Assembly: GCA_002862095.1 (NCBI GenBank)
Contig: PHSQ01000002.1
Location: forward strand, 372,001-436,000
Length of the DNA: 64,000 bases
Origin: Methylocystis sp. KS32
GTDB lineage: Bacteria; Pseudomonadota; Alphaproteobacteria; Rhizobiales; Beijerinckiaceae
Direction: 5' to 3'
Part shown: positions 56,914 to 64,000 of the stretch, piece by piece
Position numbering within the stretch: position 1 is the stretch's first letter
Layout: each line of letters opens with the position of its first letter
Program-made: the position numbers and the translations under genes
The notes under the pieces: model-generated
The model's database searches: none
Told to the model about the DNA's origin: nothing
The model's input: the letters and a program-made list of their open reading frames with translations, nothing else

Positions 56914-58119
56914 TCACCCCCCATTCCCCGCTCCGAGCGCCGGCATCCGCCATTTCGCTAGGGTCAAACCGATCAGCGCCAGCGCCGCGCAGGCGGCGCT
57001 GGCCCAAAAGGCCATCGGCGCCCCCTGGGCCTCCCACAACGCTCCCGCGACGAGGCTCGACGCCAGCGTGGCGACGCCGCCCGTGAGATTGAACATCCCG
57101 AAGGCGGTGCCGCGAAGCTGGGGCGCCGCGACGTCGGCGACGAGCGTCGCGAGCATCCCCTGAGTCAGGCCCATGTGCAGCCCCCATAGCGCGACGCCAA
57201 GGGCCACCCCTTCCAGACCGCCAAGACTTGCGAGCACGGCGTCGGCGGCGATCAGCAGGACGAGGCCTAGAGCGAGCGGGGTCAGCCGCTCGCGCCGATC
57301 GGAGAACACGCCGGCGGGATAAGCCGACGCCGCGTAAACGAGGTTCATCCCCACCAGCACCAGCGGCGCCAGCGCGATGGGCAAGCCGGCGTCGCGGGCG
57401 CGAAGGATCAGAAAAGCCTCGCTGAATTTGGCCAGGGAGAAAGTCGTCGCGATCATGACGATTAGCCAATAGGCGCCGCCGAGTCGGCGCAGTTCGTCGA
57501 TATGCAGCGGAAAACGCGGCTTGCGCGCGCCATGGACCCGGGCCGGTTCGCTCACCCCTGCGATCAGCACGGCCACCGCGAGAAAGGCCGGGATTACCGC
57601 GACCCAGAACACTGTTTTGAAATCATTCGCCGTGAGCCACATGAGGCCGATCGCCAGCGCGGGGCCGACAAAGGCGCCGACCGTATCGAGCGACTGGCGC
57701 AGGCCAAAGGCCGCGCCGCGCAGCTCTGGCGGCGCGATGTCGGCGACCAGGGCGTCGCGCGGCGCGCCGCGTATGCCCTTGCCCACGCGGTCGATAAAGC
57801 GGGCCGCGATCAAGAGGTCGATGCTCCCCGCCAGCGGAAACGCCGGCTTTGTCAGCGCCGCGAGACCATAGCCGAGCCCTGCGAGCAGCTTTCTCTTGCC
57901 AAGCCAATCCGATACTGCGCCCGAGAAAATTTTGACGATGGAGGCCGTGGCCTCCGCGATTCCCTCGATCGCGCCAACCTCGATCATGGAGGCGCCAAGG
58001 GCTGTGACGAGATAGACCGGCAAAAGCGCGTGGATCATCTCCGAGGAGACGTCCATCAGCAGAGACACGAAGCCAAGCGCCCAGACGCCGGAGGGTATTT
58101 GGCGCAGCCGCTCGAACAT
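56914..58119 (-). CDS. Major facilitator superfamily transporter
   Basis: A 401-residue protein with about 12 membrane helices. The MFS loop after helix 2 is GAVSDWLGKRKLLAGLGYGL, and RVGKGIRGAPRDALVADI is another conserved stretch. Relatives with this pattern are annotated as drug or metal-efflux permeases, but the substrate cannot be told. It lies upstream of the sdh operon on the same strand, separated by 122 bp. Confidence 0.88.
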   Translation of the reverse strand: MFERLRQIPSGVWALGFVSLLMDVSSEMIHALLPVYLVTALGASMIEVGAIEGIAEATASIVKIFSGAVSDWLGKRKLLAGLGYGLAALTKPAFPLAGSIDLLIAARFIDRVGKGIRGAPRDALVADIAPPELRGAAFGLRQSLDTVGAFVGPALAIGLMWLTANDFKTVFWVAVIPAFLAVAVLIAGVSEPARVHGARKPRFPLHIDELRRLGGAYWLIVMIATTFSLAKFSEAFLILRARDAGLPIALAPLVLVGMNLVYAASAYPAGVFSDRRERLTPLALGLVLLIAADAVLASLGGLEGVALGVALWGLHMGLTQGMLATLVADVAAPQLRGTAFGMFNLTGGVATLASSLVAGALWEAQGAPMAFWASAACAALALIGLTLAKWRMPALGAGNGG

Positions 58120-58153
58120 GCTCGATCTCCAGTGTGTTTGGCGACGCCTTGCT

Positions 58154-58267
58154 TAGAGCAAAATCCGAAAAAGTTGATAGACTTTTTCGATTAGATTTTG
58201 CTCCAGCTTTTTCAATCTTGAGCGATTTCTTATCGACCAGACGATTCCGTCTGGTCGGAAAGCGCTA
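58154..58267 (-). repeat. Dispersed ~115-bp palindromic repeat, copy 4 (inverted)
   Basis: The reverse-oriented copy between the MFS and alr genes. It begins tagagcaaaatccgaaaaag and ends gcgcta, with the hairpin gaccagacgattccgtctggtc. It is close to the 41841 copy. Confidence 0.85.
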
Positions 58268-58374
58268 GAGCAGAATATTTCGCCTTCCGCCGTAGGGCGC
58301 CGAACGGAATTTGGGCGCCGCAGCATTGCCGCACTAATATGCTTTATTCGTCGAATCACCCATCGGTCTGTTCC

Positions 58375-59481
58375 ATGTCCGCCATTCCCTCGCCCGCGAC
58401 AGACCGACCCCGGATTGTCGAAAACGCGCTGCTCACCGCCGATCTCGGGGCGCTCCGGCAAAATTGGCGGCTGCTCGCCAAACTCTCCATCGGCGCGGAA
58501 TGCTCGGCCGTCATTAAAGCCGACGCTTATGGCCTGGGGCTGGAGCCCATTATGCGGTCCCTCCTCGCCGAGGGCTGCAAAACTTTTTTCGTCGCCACCG
58601 CGGCCGAAGGCGAACGCGCCCGCGCGGTCTCCGATGGCGCGGCGATATTTGTTTTGGACGGGCTTACGCCCGGCTCCGGCTCTCGGATCGTGGCGGCGGG
58701 GCTCATTCCCGTGCTGAATTCGATGGCCGAAATCATGGAATGGGCGCCGACAGGGCGCGACGCGGCGCTGCACATCGACACCGGCATGAACCGTATGGGG
58801 CTTGCCCCAGCGCAAGCCGGCGTCGCCGCCGCCGCGATAAGGCCCTGCCTCGTCATGAGCCATTTCGTCGCCTCGCAAGCGCCGGAAGATCCGCTTAACG
58901 GGCGACAAATCGCCGCCCTTGCCGCCGCGCGAGCGCATTTCCCCGACGTTCCCGGCTCGATCTGCAACTCCTCGGGAGTTTTCCTGCCGCAAAAGCCGCA
59001 TCTCGACCTGACAAGGCCGGGCTATGCGCTTTTTGGCGGCAATCCCACGCCACATCAGACCAACCCAATGAGAGCCGTCGCGCGGTTGCAGGCGCGCATC
59101 CTCGCAACCCGCGACATCGCGGCGGGCGAGACGGTTGGATATGACGCGACCTGGACGGCGGCCCGCCCCAGCCGCCTCGCCACCGTCGGCGTCGGATACG
59201 CCGATGGTTTTCCGGTCGGCGCCTCGAGCGCGACGGGCAAACCGCCGGCGCAGGCGCTGCTCGCCGGCGTGCGCTGCCCGGCTGTCGGCCGGGTGTCGAT
59301 GGATTTCATCGTTCTCGACGTCACCGACGCCCCGCCGGGAGCCGCGAGGCGCGGCGAATGGATCGAAATTCTCGGCGATGAGATTTGCGTCGACGAGCTC
59401 GCGGCGCGCGCGGGCACGATCGGCTATGAGATTTTGACCAGGCTCGGGCCGCGCTATGCGCGAAAATATATCGGGGCATAA
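58375..59481 (+). CDS. alr: Alanine racemase
   Basis: A 368-residue PLP enzyme that interconverts L- and D-alanine for peptidoglycan. The PLP lysine is Lys48 in SAVIKADAYGLG, and the second-domain catalytic tyrosine is in VGYDATWTA. HIDTGMNRMGL and GRVSMDFIVLDVTD are conserved. The start at 58375 gives the usual length; an in-frame ATG at 58339 would add 12 residues. Confidence 0.95.
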   Translation: MSAIPSPATDRPRIVENALLTADLGALRQNWRLLAKLSIGAECSAVIKADAYGLGLEPIMRSLLAEGCKTFFVATAAEGERARAVSDGAAIFVLDGLTPGSGSRIVAAGLIPVLNSMAEIMEWAPTGRDAALHIDTGMNRMGLAPAQAGVAAAAIRPCLVMSHFVASQAPEDPLNGRQIAALAAARAHFPDVPGSICNSSGVFLPQKPHLDLTRPGYALFGGNPTPHQTNPMRAVARLQARILATRDIAAGETVGYDATWTAARPSRLATVGVGYADGFPVGASSATGKPPAQALLAGVRCPAVGRVSMDFIVLDVTDAPPGAARRGEWIEILGDEICVDELAARAGTIGYEILTRLGPRYARKYIGA

Positions 59482-59488
59482 GCGCCGC

Positions 59489-60145
59489 TTACGCCCGCTC
59501 GAACCAAGGGTCGAGCGTGGGATAGCCCTCTCCGGCGAGGAGACTCACAGTCTCGTAGAGCGGAAGGCCGACCACCGCTGTATATGACCCGATCAGCTTG
59601 ACCACAAAGACCCCGGCGAAACCCTGAATGGCGTAGCCGCCCGCCTTGCCGCGCCATTCGCCGGCGGCGAGATAGGCTCGTATTTCCGCGCTGCCGAGCC
59701 GCTTGAAACGCAGCCGCGCCTCCACGAGGCGCCGGCGCTCGGCGCCGCGCGGCGTAATCAAACTGACCGCCGTATAAACCCTGTGCTGGCGCCCCGAGAG
59801 AAGCTGAAGGCAATCCTCCGCTTCCTCGAGAGTTTCGCATTTCGGCAGAATCCGGCGGCCCACGGCGACGACCGTGTCGGCGGCGATCAGATAGGCCCCG
59901 TCCAGATCCGGCTGCAATTTCCTGATTTTCGTCGCGGCGGCGGCCTTTTCGCTGGCGAGGCGCACGGCAAGGCTGCGCGGCAGTTCAAACCGCTGCGGCG
60001 TTTCGTCGATGTCGGCGGGAAGCAAGGCGTCGGCGTCGAGGCCCGCCTGTTGCAGCAATGCAAGTCGCCGAGGCGACGCCGAGGCCAGAATGAGCTTTGG
60101 CCTCTGAGCGCAAGTTTCGCTGTTCGAGGCGGGTTCGGCTGTCAC
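59489..60145 (-). CDS. maf: Maf family nucleotide pyrophosphatase
   Basis: A 218-residue enzyme of the Maf family, which hydrolyses non-canonical or modified nucleoside triphosphates. Motifs are [29 protein letters not shown] and [16 protein letters not shown]. It lies 23 bp after infA on the same strand, a common alphaproteobacterial pair. Confidence 0.93.
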   Translation of the reverse strand: MTAEPASNSETCAQRPKLILASASPRRLALLQQAGLDADALLPADIDETPQRFELPRSLAVRLASEKAAAATKIRKLQPDLDGAYLIAADTVVAVGRRILPKCETLEEAEDCLQLLSGRQHRVYTAVSLITPRGAERRRLVEARLRFKRLGSAEIRAYLAAGEWRGKAGGYAIQGFAGVFVVKLIGSYTAVVGLPLYETVSLLAGEGYPTLDPWFERA

Positions 60146-60168
60146 GAAGGGCGCTCCGCCGGCGTCTA

Positions 60169-60387
60169 TCAGCGGAATCGATAGGTGATGCGACCCTTGG
60201 TGAGGTCGTAGGGCGTCATCTCGACCAGCACCTTGTCGCCTTCGAGCACGCGAATACGATTCTTGCGCATCTTGCCGGCGGTATGGGCGATGATTTCGTG
60301 ATCGTTTTCGAGCTTGACCCGAAACATCGCGCTCGGCAGCAACTCCGTCACGATTCCAGGAAATTCAAGCAGTTCTTCCTTGGCCAT
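60169..60387 (-). CDS. infA: Translation initiation factor IF-1
   Basis: A 72-residue OB-fold protein that occupies the ribosomal A site during initiation. The family sequence is complete, including [20 protein letters not shown] and [19 protein letters not shown]. It is followed by maf. The promoter should lie in 60388-60580, where no gene is seen. Confidence 0.98.
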   Translation of the reverse strand: MAKEELLEFPGIVTELLPSAMFRVKLENDHEIIAHTAGKMRKNRIRVLEGDKVLVEMTPYDLTKGRITYRFR

Positions 60388-60581
60388 GTGGTTCCTTCTT
60401 TGCAGCGCCTCGCGCGGCCTAACGCCGGTTTTGCGCCGCGAAACGCCCGGTTGGCGCGGACCCTAATCGAGATTGAGGGATTTGTGAACCTTGGTGTTTT
60501 GGCCGAAACGTCGATTTCGCCCGCCGTCACTGCGCCGGCGGGACGGTTTCGAAGGGGCTTGGAAGCGCCGCGCCTAGCCAG

Positions 60582-60818
60582 AATTACGGTGACATGCGCC
60601 AATTACGGTGACGCAATTACGGTGACGCGCCCCTGTTTACCTTATATCCGTTCGATGCTGCCGAGAATATACAACCCGCATCGCCCCTATCGTTGTCCCC
60701 GGCCTTCCGCATCATGTCACCCAGCGTGGCAATCGTCGCGCAACCGTGTTTTCCGAGGCGGGCGATTATGAGTTGTATCGGCTATTTAAAGGGGAAAGAC
60801 GGGCGTGTCACCGTAATT
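60582..60818 (+). repeat. RAYT-derived repeat, copy A
   Basis: It starts with stacked aattacggtgac units and ends gggcgtgtcaccgtaatt, inverted ends. The interior corresponds to the start of a REP-associated tyrosine transposase gene (VVPGLPHHVTQRGNRRATVF), but its start codon is mutated. The remainder of the transposase is absent. Confidence 0.8.
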
Positions 60819-60885
60819 GCGGCGGCATCGCTGTCAGCCGGCCGAAAATGCTGGGGCGAGCAACCTGGGACAACGGGATAAGCCT

Positions 60886-60999
60886 CTTCCGCATCATGTC
60901 ACCCAGCGTGACAATCGTCGCGCAACCGTGTTTTTCGAGGCGGGCGATTATAAGTTGTATCGCCTATTTAAAGAAGAAAGACGGGCGTGTCACCGTAAT
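60886..60999 (+). repeat. RAYT-derived repeat, copy B (5' truncated)
   Basis: It retains only the distal part from cttccgcatcatgtcacc to cgtgtcaccgtaat. About 65 bp of other DNA separate it from copy A. No complete frame is left. The DNA from here to 61201 holds no supported gene. Confidence 0.75.
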
Positions 61000-61201
61000 A
61001 TGGTGATGGACGGCGGCGAAGAGCTGGCGATGCCTGCAAGGACAAAATCAGTTGCCGAAAGTCGTCAGCGGTGTAGTATTCCGCGACGAAATCGCAGTCG
61101 CGTCCGAGAAAAAATCCGCCGCTTGATGCACGCCGTCACCGAAAATCCAGCATCGCTCGTGAATGCCGGCTAAAAGATTTTGTTTTTCGTGGAGGAGATG
61201 C

Positions 61202-62098
61202 ATGCGTCTGCTTGTGATTTTTGCAGCTTGGGCGCGAGACGAAGAGGAGAGCTCCCGCCGTTGGTTGAACTGGTATCGTGAAATTTTAGACATGGAGTTC
61301 GTGGATGACGATAAAATTGTTGTAGTAGGGTGGGACGCTGCTGCTAACGTTGAAGATAACTATAATGATTTGTCTCATTTAATTGCAATTCAAAGAGTTA
61401 ATAGAAGATTTCACGTAAATTCTGATGCTGCCCCCTTCCAACTCGCCCTTAGCATTTGCATGGATATTCTTGCAGAGTATGACTACGTTTTATTTATGCA
61501 TGCAAAAGGTGCGAGCTATCCTTTTGCTGAGTTTGGATGGTGGCGACAATCCATAGTAAAGACCGTATTTAATCGAAAATTGATCGCGAATGTTGTTGAA
61601 AATGAGAGGCCAAGCCTAGTCGCTGATACTGGGCACATGATTGTGTCAACAAAGTCGATCGAGGGGATACGTGGACTTGCTCATATCCTTGGAATGGATG
61701 TTCCGACATTTGCCTTTTCGGCTACGAGAACTCTCTATTATACGCCGGCTATGGTTTTAACAGAATTTATTAATCGTCTTCCAGAAACGTTTTTTATGAA
61801 GAATCTGATAGAATTAGGAGCAAATAGATATTTCTTCGAGGCTCCTGTTCCAAGCGTCTTAGTTATGCTTGGCGCACGACGACCGATATTTGTTGGCGGT
61901 GCCCGGTTTAATGAAAATCTGAACCCATGTGTTTCTTATGATTTCGACACGATGCACAACGCTGCGATTGTCATGGATCAATATCAAAAACGGCAGATCG
62001 ATGGTGTTAATTACTTGCAGGCTCCGGTCCCTTACATTTTTGTAAGTCAAGAGGACGTCTCTAAGTTACGGGTGTCGTTCGAACAATACTGCAGGTAA
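61202..62098 (+). CDS. Uncharacterised protein, AT-rich, possible polysaccharide-related enzyme
   Basis: A 298-residue soluble protein beginning MRLLVIFAAWARDEEESSRR, with ggaggag nine bases before this ATG. A longer frame starts at 61163. The segment EYDYVLFMHAKGASYPFAEF and the overall alpha/beta pattern recall proteins of surface-polysaccharide clusters, but I cannot name a family. Codon use and base composition are clearly AT-richer than the core genes, which suggests acquisition. It lies between RAYT-derived repeats, without operon partners. Confidence 0.5.
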   Translation: MRLLVIFAAWARDEEESSRRWLNWYREILDMEFVDDDKIVVVGWDAAANVEDNYNDLSHLIAIQRVNRRFHVNSDAAPFQLALSICMDILAEYDYVLFMHAKGASYPFAEFGWWRQSIVKTVFNRKLIANVVENERPSLVADTGHMIVSTKSIEGIRGLAHILGMDVPTFAFSATRTLYYTPAMVLTEFINRLPETFFMKNLIELGANRYFFEAPVPSVLVMLGARRPIFVGGARFNENLNPCVSYDFDTMHNAAIVMDQYQKRQIDGVNYLQAPVPYIFVSQEDVSKLRVSFEQYCR

Positions 62099-62131
62099 CT
62101 CTGGGGACCGAAGCCGAGGTAAGACAGTTCG

Positions 62132-62404
62132 AATTACGGTGACACGAATTACGAATTACGGAATTACGGTGACACGCCGGAATTACCAGAATTACGGTGA
62201 CACGCCCGTATTTACCTTGTATCTGTTCTTGTATCTGTTCGATGCTACCGAGAGCATATGACCCGCAACGCCCGTATCGTTGTCCCCGGCCTTCCGCATC
62301 ATGTCGCCCAGCGTGGCAATTGTCGCGCAACCGTGTTTTTCGAGGCGGGCGATTATGAGTTGTATCGGCTATTTAAAGGATAAAAACGGGCGTGTCACCG
62401 TAAT
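62132..62404 (+). repeat. RAYT-derived repeat, copy C
   Basis: It begins with several broken aattacggtgacac units (62132-62188), then a full unit to cgtgtcaccgtaat. It encodes a 41-residue frame (62258-62383) starting MTRNARIVVPGLPHHVAQRG, the RAYT N terminus with its His-His pair, and then stops. The transposase body is deleted. Confidence 0.85.
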
Positions 62405-62421
62405 ACGCGACGTCCATCGTG

Positions 62422-63057
62422 TTAGCCACAGATCTTTATTACGTTATCATGATTACGGCCCCAATCTTTAGATTGGGGAATCCCCATATATATTTGAAAT
62501 CCAAGCCGCCTTATTAAGCCAGAGCAGTCCTTTTTAATGCTTTTTGTAACATTCTCTATTATTGTAAAAGGTTCATCCTTGTCTTTTGCTTCGCCATGAT
62601 ACTTCAATATTCTGTTGAAAAATAAAAAGTCAAAGGCTGTCGAGTCAACCCAGTCAATCTCCTCGCTGTAGCCTGAAACCCAGGCCACATTAATTGGTTT
62701 ATCGTAGAAATATCTAACCTTTTCCTCATCCAGAAACTGACAGGCTCCAAAGTGGATTCCAAAAAGATAGTAATTTTCCTTAACCTTCTGGAGGCATTTT
62801 CGGATTTCATTACGTGATATTCTATCATCGTTATGCAAACATAGTCCATCATCAGAGCCGTGGCTATTTATTGAAATGTAGTAGTGTTGCAGGCCGCAGC
62901 GTATAAAACCATCGTCGAAAGCAGCTTTGCTATTTATTGTCTCATAATGATATCCATGATGATCACCAAAATGAATGTCGGACAGAAGGTCGTAAATACC
63001 TCTAATCGACTTATTATCGGCGTCGCCCCACTTGCTTTCGATGACCGCTATACACAT
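62422..63057 (-). CDS. Caspase-like (DUF6642-like) protein, candidate protease
   Basis: A 211-residue protein, MCIAVIESKWGDADNKS and so on. The pair His66 in YYISINSHGSDDGL and Cys106 in FGIHFGACQFL is spaced and set in context like the His-Cys dyad of caspase-fold proteases. The layout resembles DUF6642. The start at 63057 has a perfect ggagg five bases upstream; a GTG at 63063 is the alternative. Base composition is AT-rich. It overlaps the end of a methyltransferase remnant and has no visible partner. The family assignment is by pattern only. Confidence 0.5.
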   Translation of the reverse strand: MCIAVIESKWGDADNKSIRGIYDLLSDIHFGDHHGYHYETINSKAAFDDGFIRCGLQHYYISINSHGSDDGLCLHNDDRISRNEIRKCLQKVKENYYLFGIHFGACQFLDEEKVRYFYDKPINVAWVSGYSEEIDWVDSTAFDFLFFNRILKYHGEAKDKDEPFTIIENVTKSIKKDCSGLIRRLGFQIYMGIPQSKDWGRNHDNVIKICG

Positions 63058-63256
63058 CTGCACCTCCTAAATCACAAACATTAATCACCTCATCGGCGGG
63101 GTGATTAATGACTTTCACCACAATGCGTCCGCTCTTGGGCTTGGGAAACGGGTGGGAGACGTCTGAATAGAGACCCGCCCAAATTTCCTTGTCGATCTCG
63201 GCTCTGAGCGTCGTCTTAACCTTATACGTGCCATTCGCTTCCAGAATGTAAACGTG
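63014..63256 (-). pseudogene. C-terminal remnant of a DNA methyltransferase
   Basis: About 80 codons. They read VYILEANGTYKVKTTLRAEI ... WAGLYSDVSHPFPKPKSGRI-VVKVINHPADEVINV, which resembles the C-terminal end of site-specific DNA (adenine) methyltransferases, including Mod-type enzymes. The 5' part ends abruptly at the RAYT-derived repeats. The frame then runs on into the next gene to a TAA at 63014. It suggests that a restriction-modification locus was once here. Confidence 0.55.
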
Positions 63257-63272
63257 GAATTACAATTACAAT

Positions 63273-63797
63273 TCAATTACGGTGACACAATTACGCAATT
63301 ACAGTGACACGCCCGTATTTACCTTTAATTACGGGAATTACGGTGACACGCCCGTATTTACCTTATATCTGCTCGATGCTACCGAGAGTATATGGCCCGC
63401 ATCGAATTACGGTGACACGACCGTATTTACCTTGTATCTGTTCGATGCTACCGAGAGCATATGACCCGCAACGCCCGTATCGTTGTCCCCGGCCTTCCGC
63501 ATCATGTCGCCCAGCGTGGCAATTGTCGCGCAACCGTGTTTTTCGAGGCGGGCGATTATGAGTTGTATCGGCTATTTTTAAAGGGGAAAGACGAATTACG
63601 GTGACACGCCCGTATTTACCTTGTATCTGTTCGATGCTACCGAGAGCATATGACCCCCATCGCCCCTATCGTTGTCCCCGGCCTTCCGCGTCATGTCACC
63701 CAGCGTGGCAATCGTCGCGCAACCGTGTTTTCCGAGGCGGGCGATTATGAGTTGTATCGGCTATTTAAAGGGGAAAGACGGGCGTGTCACCGTAATT
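63273..63797 (+). repeat. RAYT-derived repeats, nested cluster D
   Basis: At least three units in the same direction. A partial unit (63273-63403) is broken by a second (63404-63592), whose right end is in turn replaced by a third (63593-63797). The second encodes the frame from ATG 63461 (MTRNARIVVPGLPHHVAQRG), and the third has lost its start codon context. The third ends gggcgtgtcaccgtaatt. The order shows repeated insertion of units into units. Confidence 0.8.
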
Positions 63798-63872
63798 ACC
63801 GTAATTCCAAGAACTGACTCTTGAGCCGTGAGGCAGTAGGCCGACCAGACTTCCGCATCATTGGCGCAATCG

Positions 63873-64000
63873 TCAGTCGAATTTGTGCGGCCATTGGCGT
63901 GCGCCGTGGAAGACCGCGAGAATCTCGACGTCCGCGTCACGCACGCGGTAAGGCGCGATGAAAGGCGTATCGACGACGACCAGCTCGCGCGTGCCGGGAA
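63873..64000 (-). CDS. RelE/ParE-family toxin, C-terminal part (cut by window edge)
   Basis: The last 42 codons of a gene that begins beyond the right edge. The sequence GTRELVVVDTPFIAPYRVRD followed by VEILAVFHGARQWP is the typical C-terminal half of RelE/ParE toxins, which cleave mRNA at the ribosome or poison gyrase. The antitoxin gene should be just outside the window. Confidence 0.8.
   Translation of the reverse strand, partial: PGTRELVVVDTPFIAPYRVRDADVEILAVFHGARQWPHKFD

Noticed and set aside
62132..63797. Repeated AATTACGGTGACAC units as a CRISPR array
   Set aside because: Units are of unequal spacing, are the ends of longer elements, have no unique spacers of constant length, and no cas genes are near.

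Overview
The window is GC-rich alphaproteobacterial DNA, most likely Hyphomicrobiales (Rhizobiales) and possibly Methylocystaceae or Beijerinckiaceae. This is inferred from the uninterrupted nuoA-to-nuoM order, the ATP12, TIGR02301 and FYDLN-type proteins, sdhC-D-A-B, and a mesaconyl-CoA hydratase of the ethylmalonyl-CoA pathway. No 16S gene is present, so the genus cannot be fixed.

Layout. 1-12.1 kb: minus-strand complex I operon (nuoA to nuoM, nuoM cut by the window edge), followed by atp12 and an rluC-type pseudouridine synthase. 14.6-28.0 kb: a genomic island inserted in the 3' end of tRNA-Arg(CCG), bounded by a 28-bp direct repeat. It carries a frameshifted serine recombinase, a Fic protein and a type I restriction operon (phd-like antitoxin, hsdM, hsdS, DUF433, a macrodomain-less DarG C-terminal protein, hsdR, an unknown gene). 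hsdS is split by an IS3-family element. 28.0-32.7 kb: an IS cluster with a complete IS630 using a probable -1 frameshift, a second identical IS3 copy, and an IS630 remnant split by an IS110/IS1111-type element. The 3' non-coding end of the last element holds segments matching both its target and its own junction, as expected for a bridge/seekRNA. 33.3-35.5 kb: a three-gene serine-recombinase module between 25-bp inverted repeats.

35.6-46 kb: cspA, several very small proteins, dispersed palindromic repeats, a heme-oxygenase-like protein, a DUF2235 hydrolase and msrPQ. 46-60.4 kb: ordinary core genes, namely tRNA-Ala, yggT, yggU, mesaconyl-CoA hydratase, a phosphatase-Nudix fusion, pdxH, asd, sdhBADC, an MFS transporter, alr, maf and infA. 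60.6-63.8 kb: a visibly AT-richer accessory patch with two orphan genes, one with a caspase-like His/Cys pair, and the tail of a DNA methyltransferase. All of this is embedded in nested short repeats that encode the first 41 residues of a REP-associated tyrosine transposase. A ParE-like toxin gene runs off the right edge.

How the genes work together. Complex I and succinate dehydrogenase feed the quinone pool, and ATP12 assists ATP synthase assembly. The island is a restriction/toxin-antitoxin cargo that now looks immobilised (frameshifted recombinase) and altered in specificity (split hsdS). The 28-36 kb stretch is a landing zone where several unrelated mobile elements have inserted into or beside one another.
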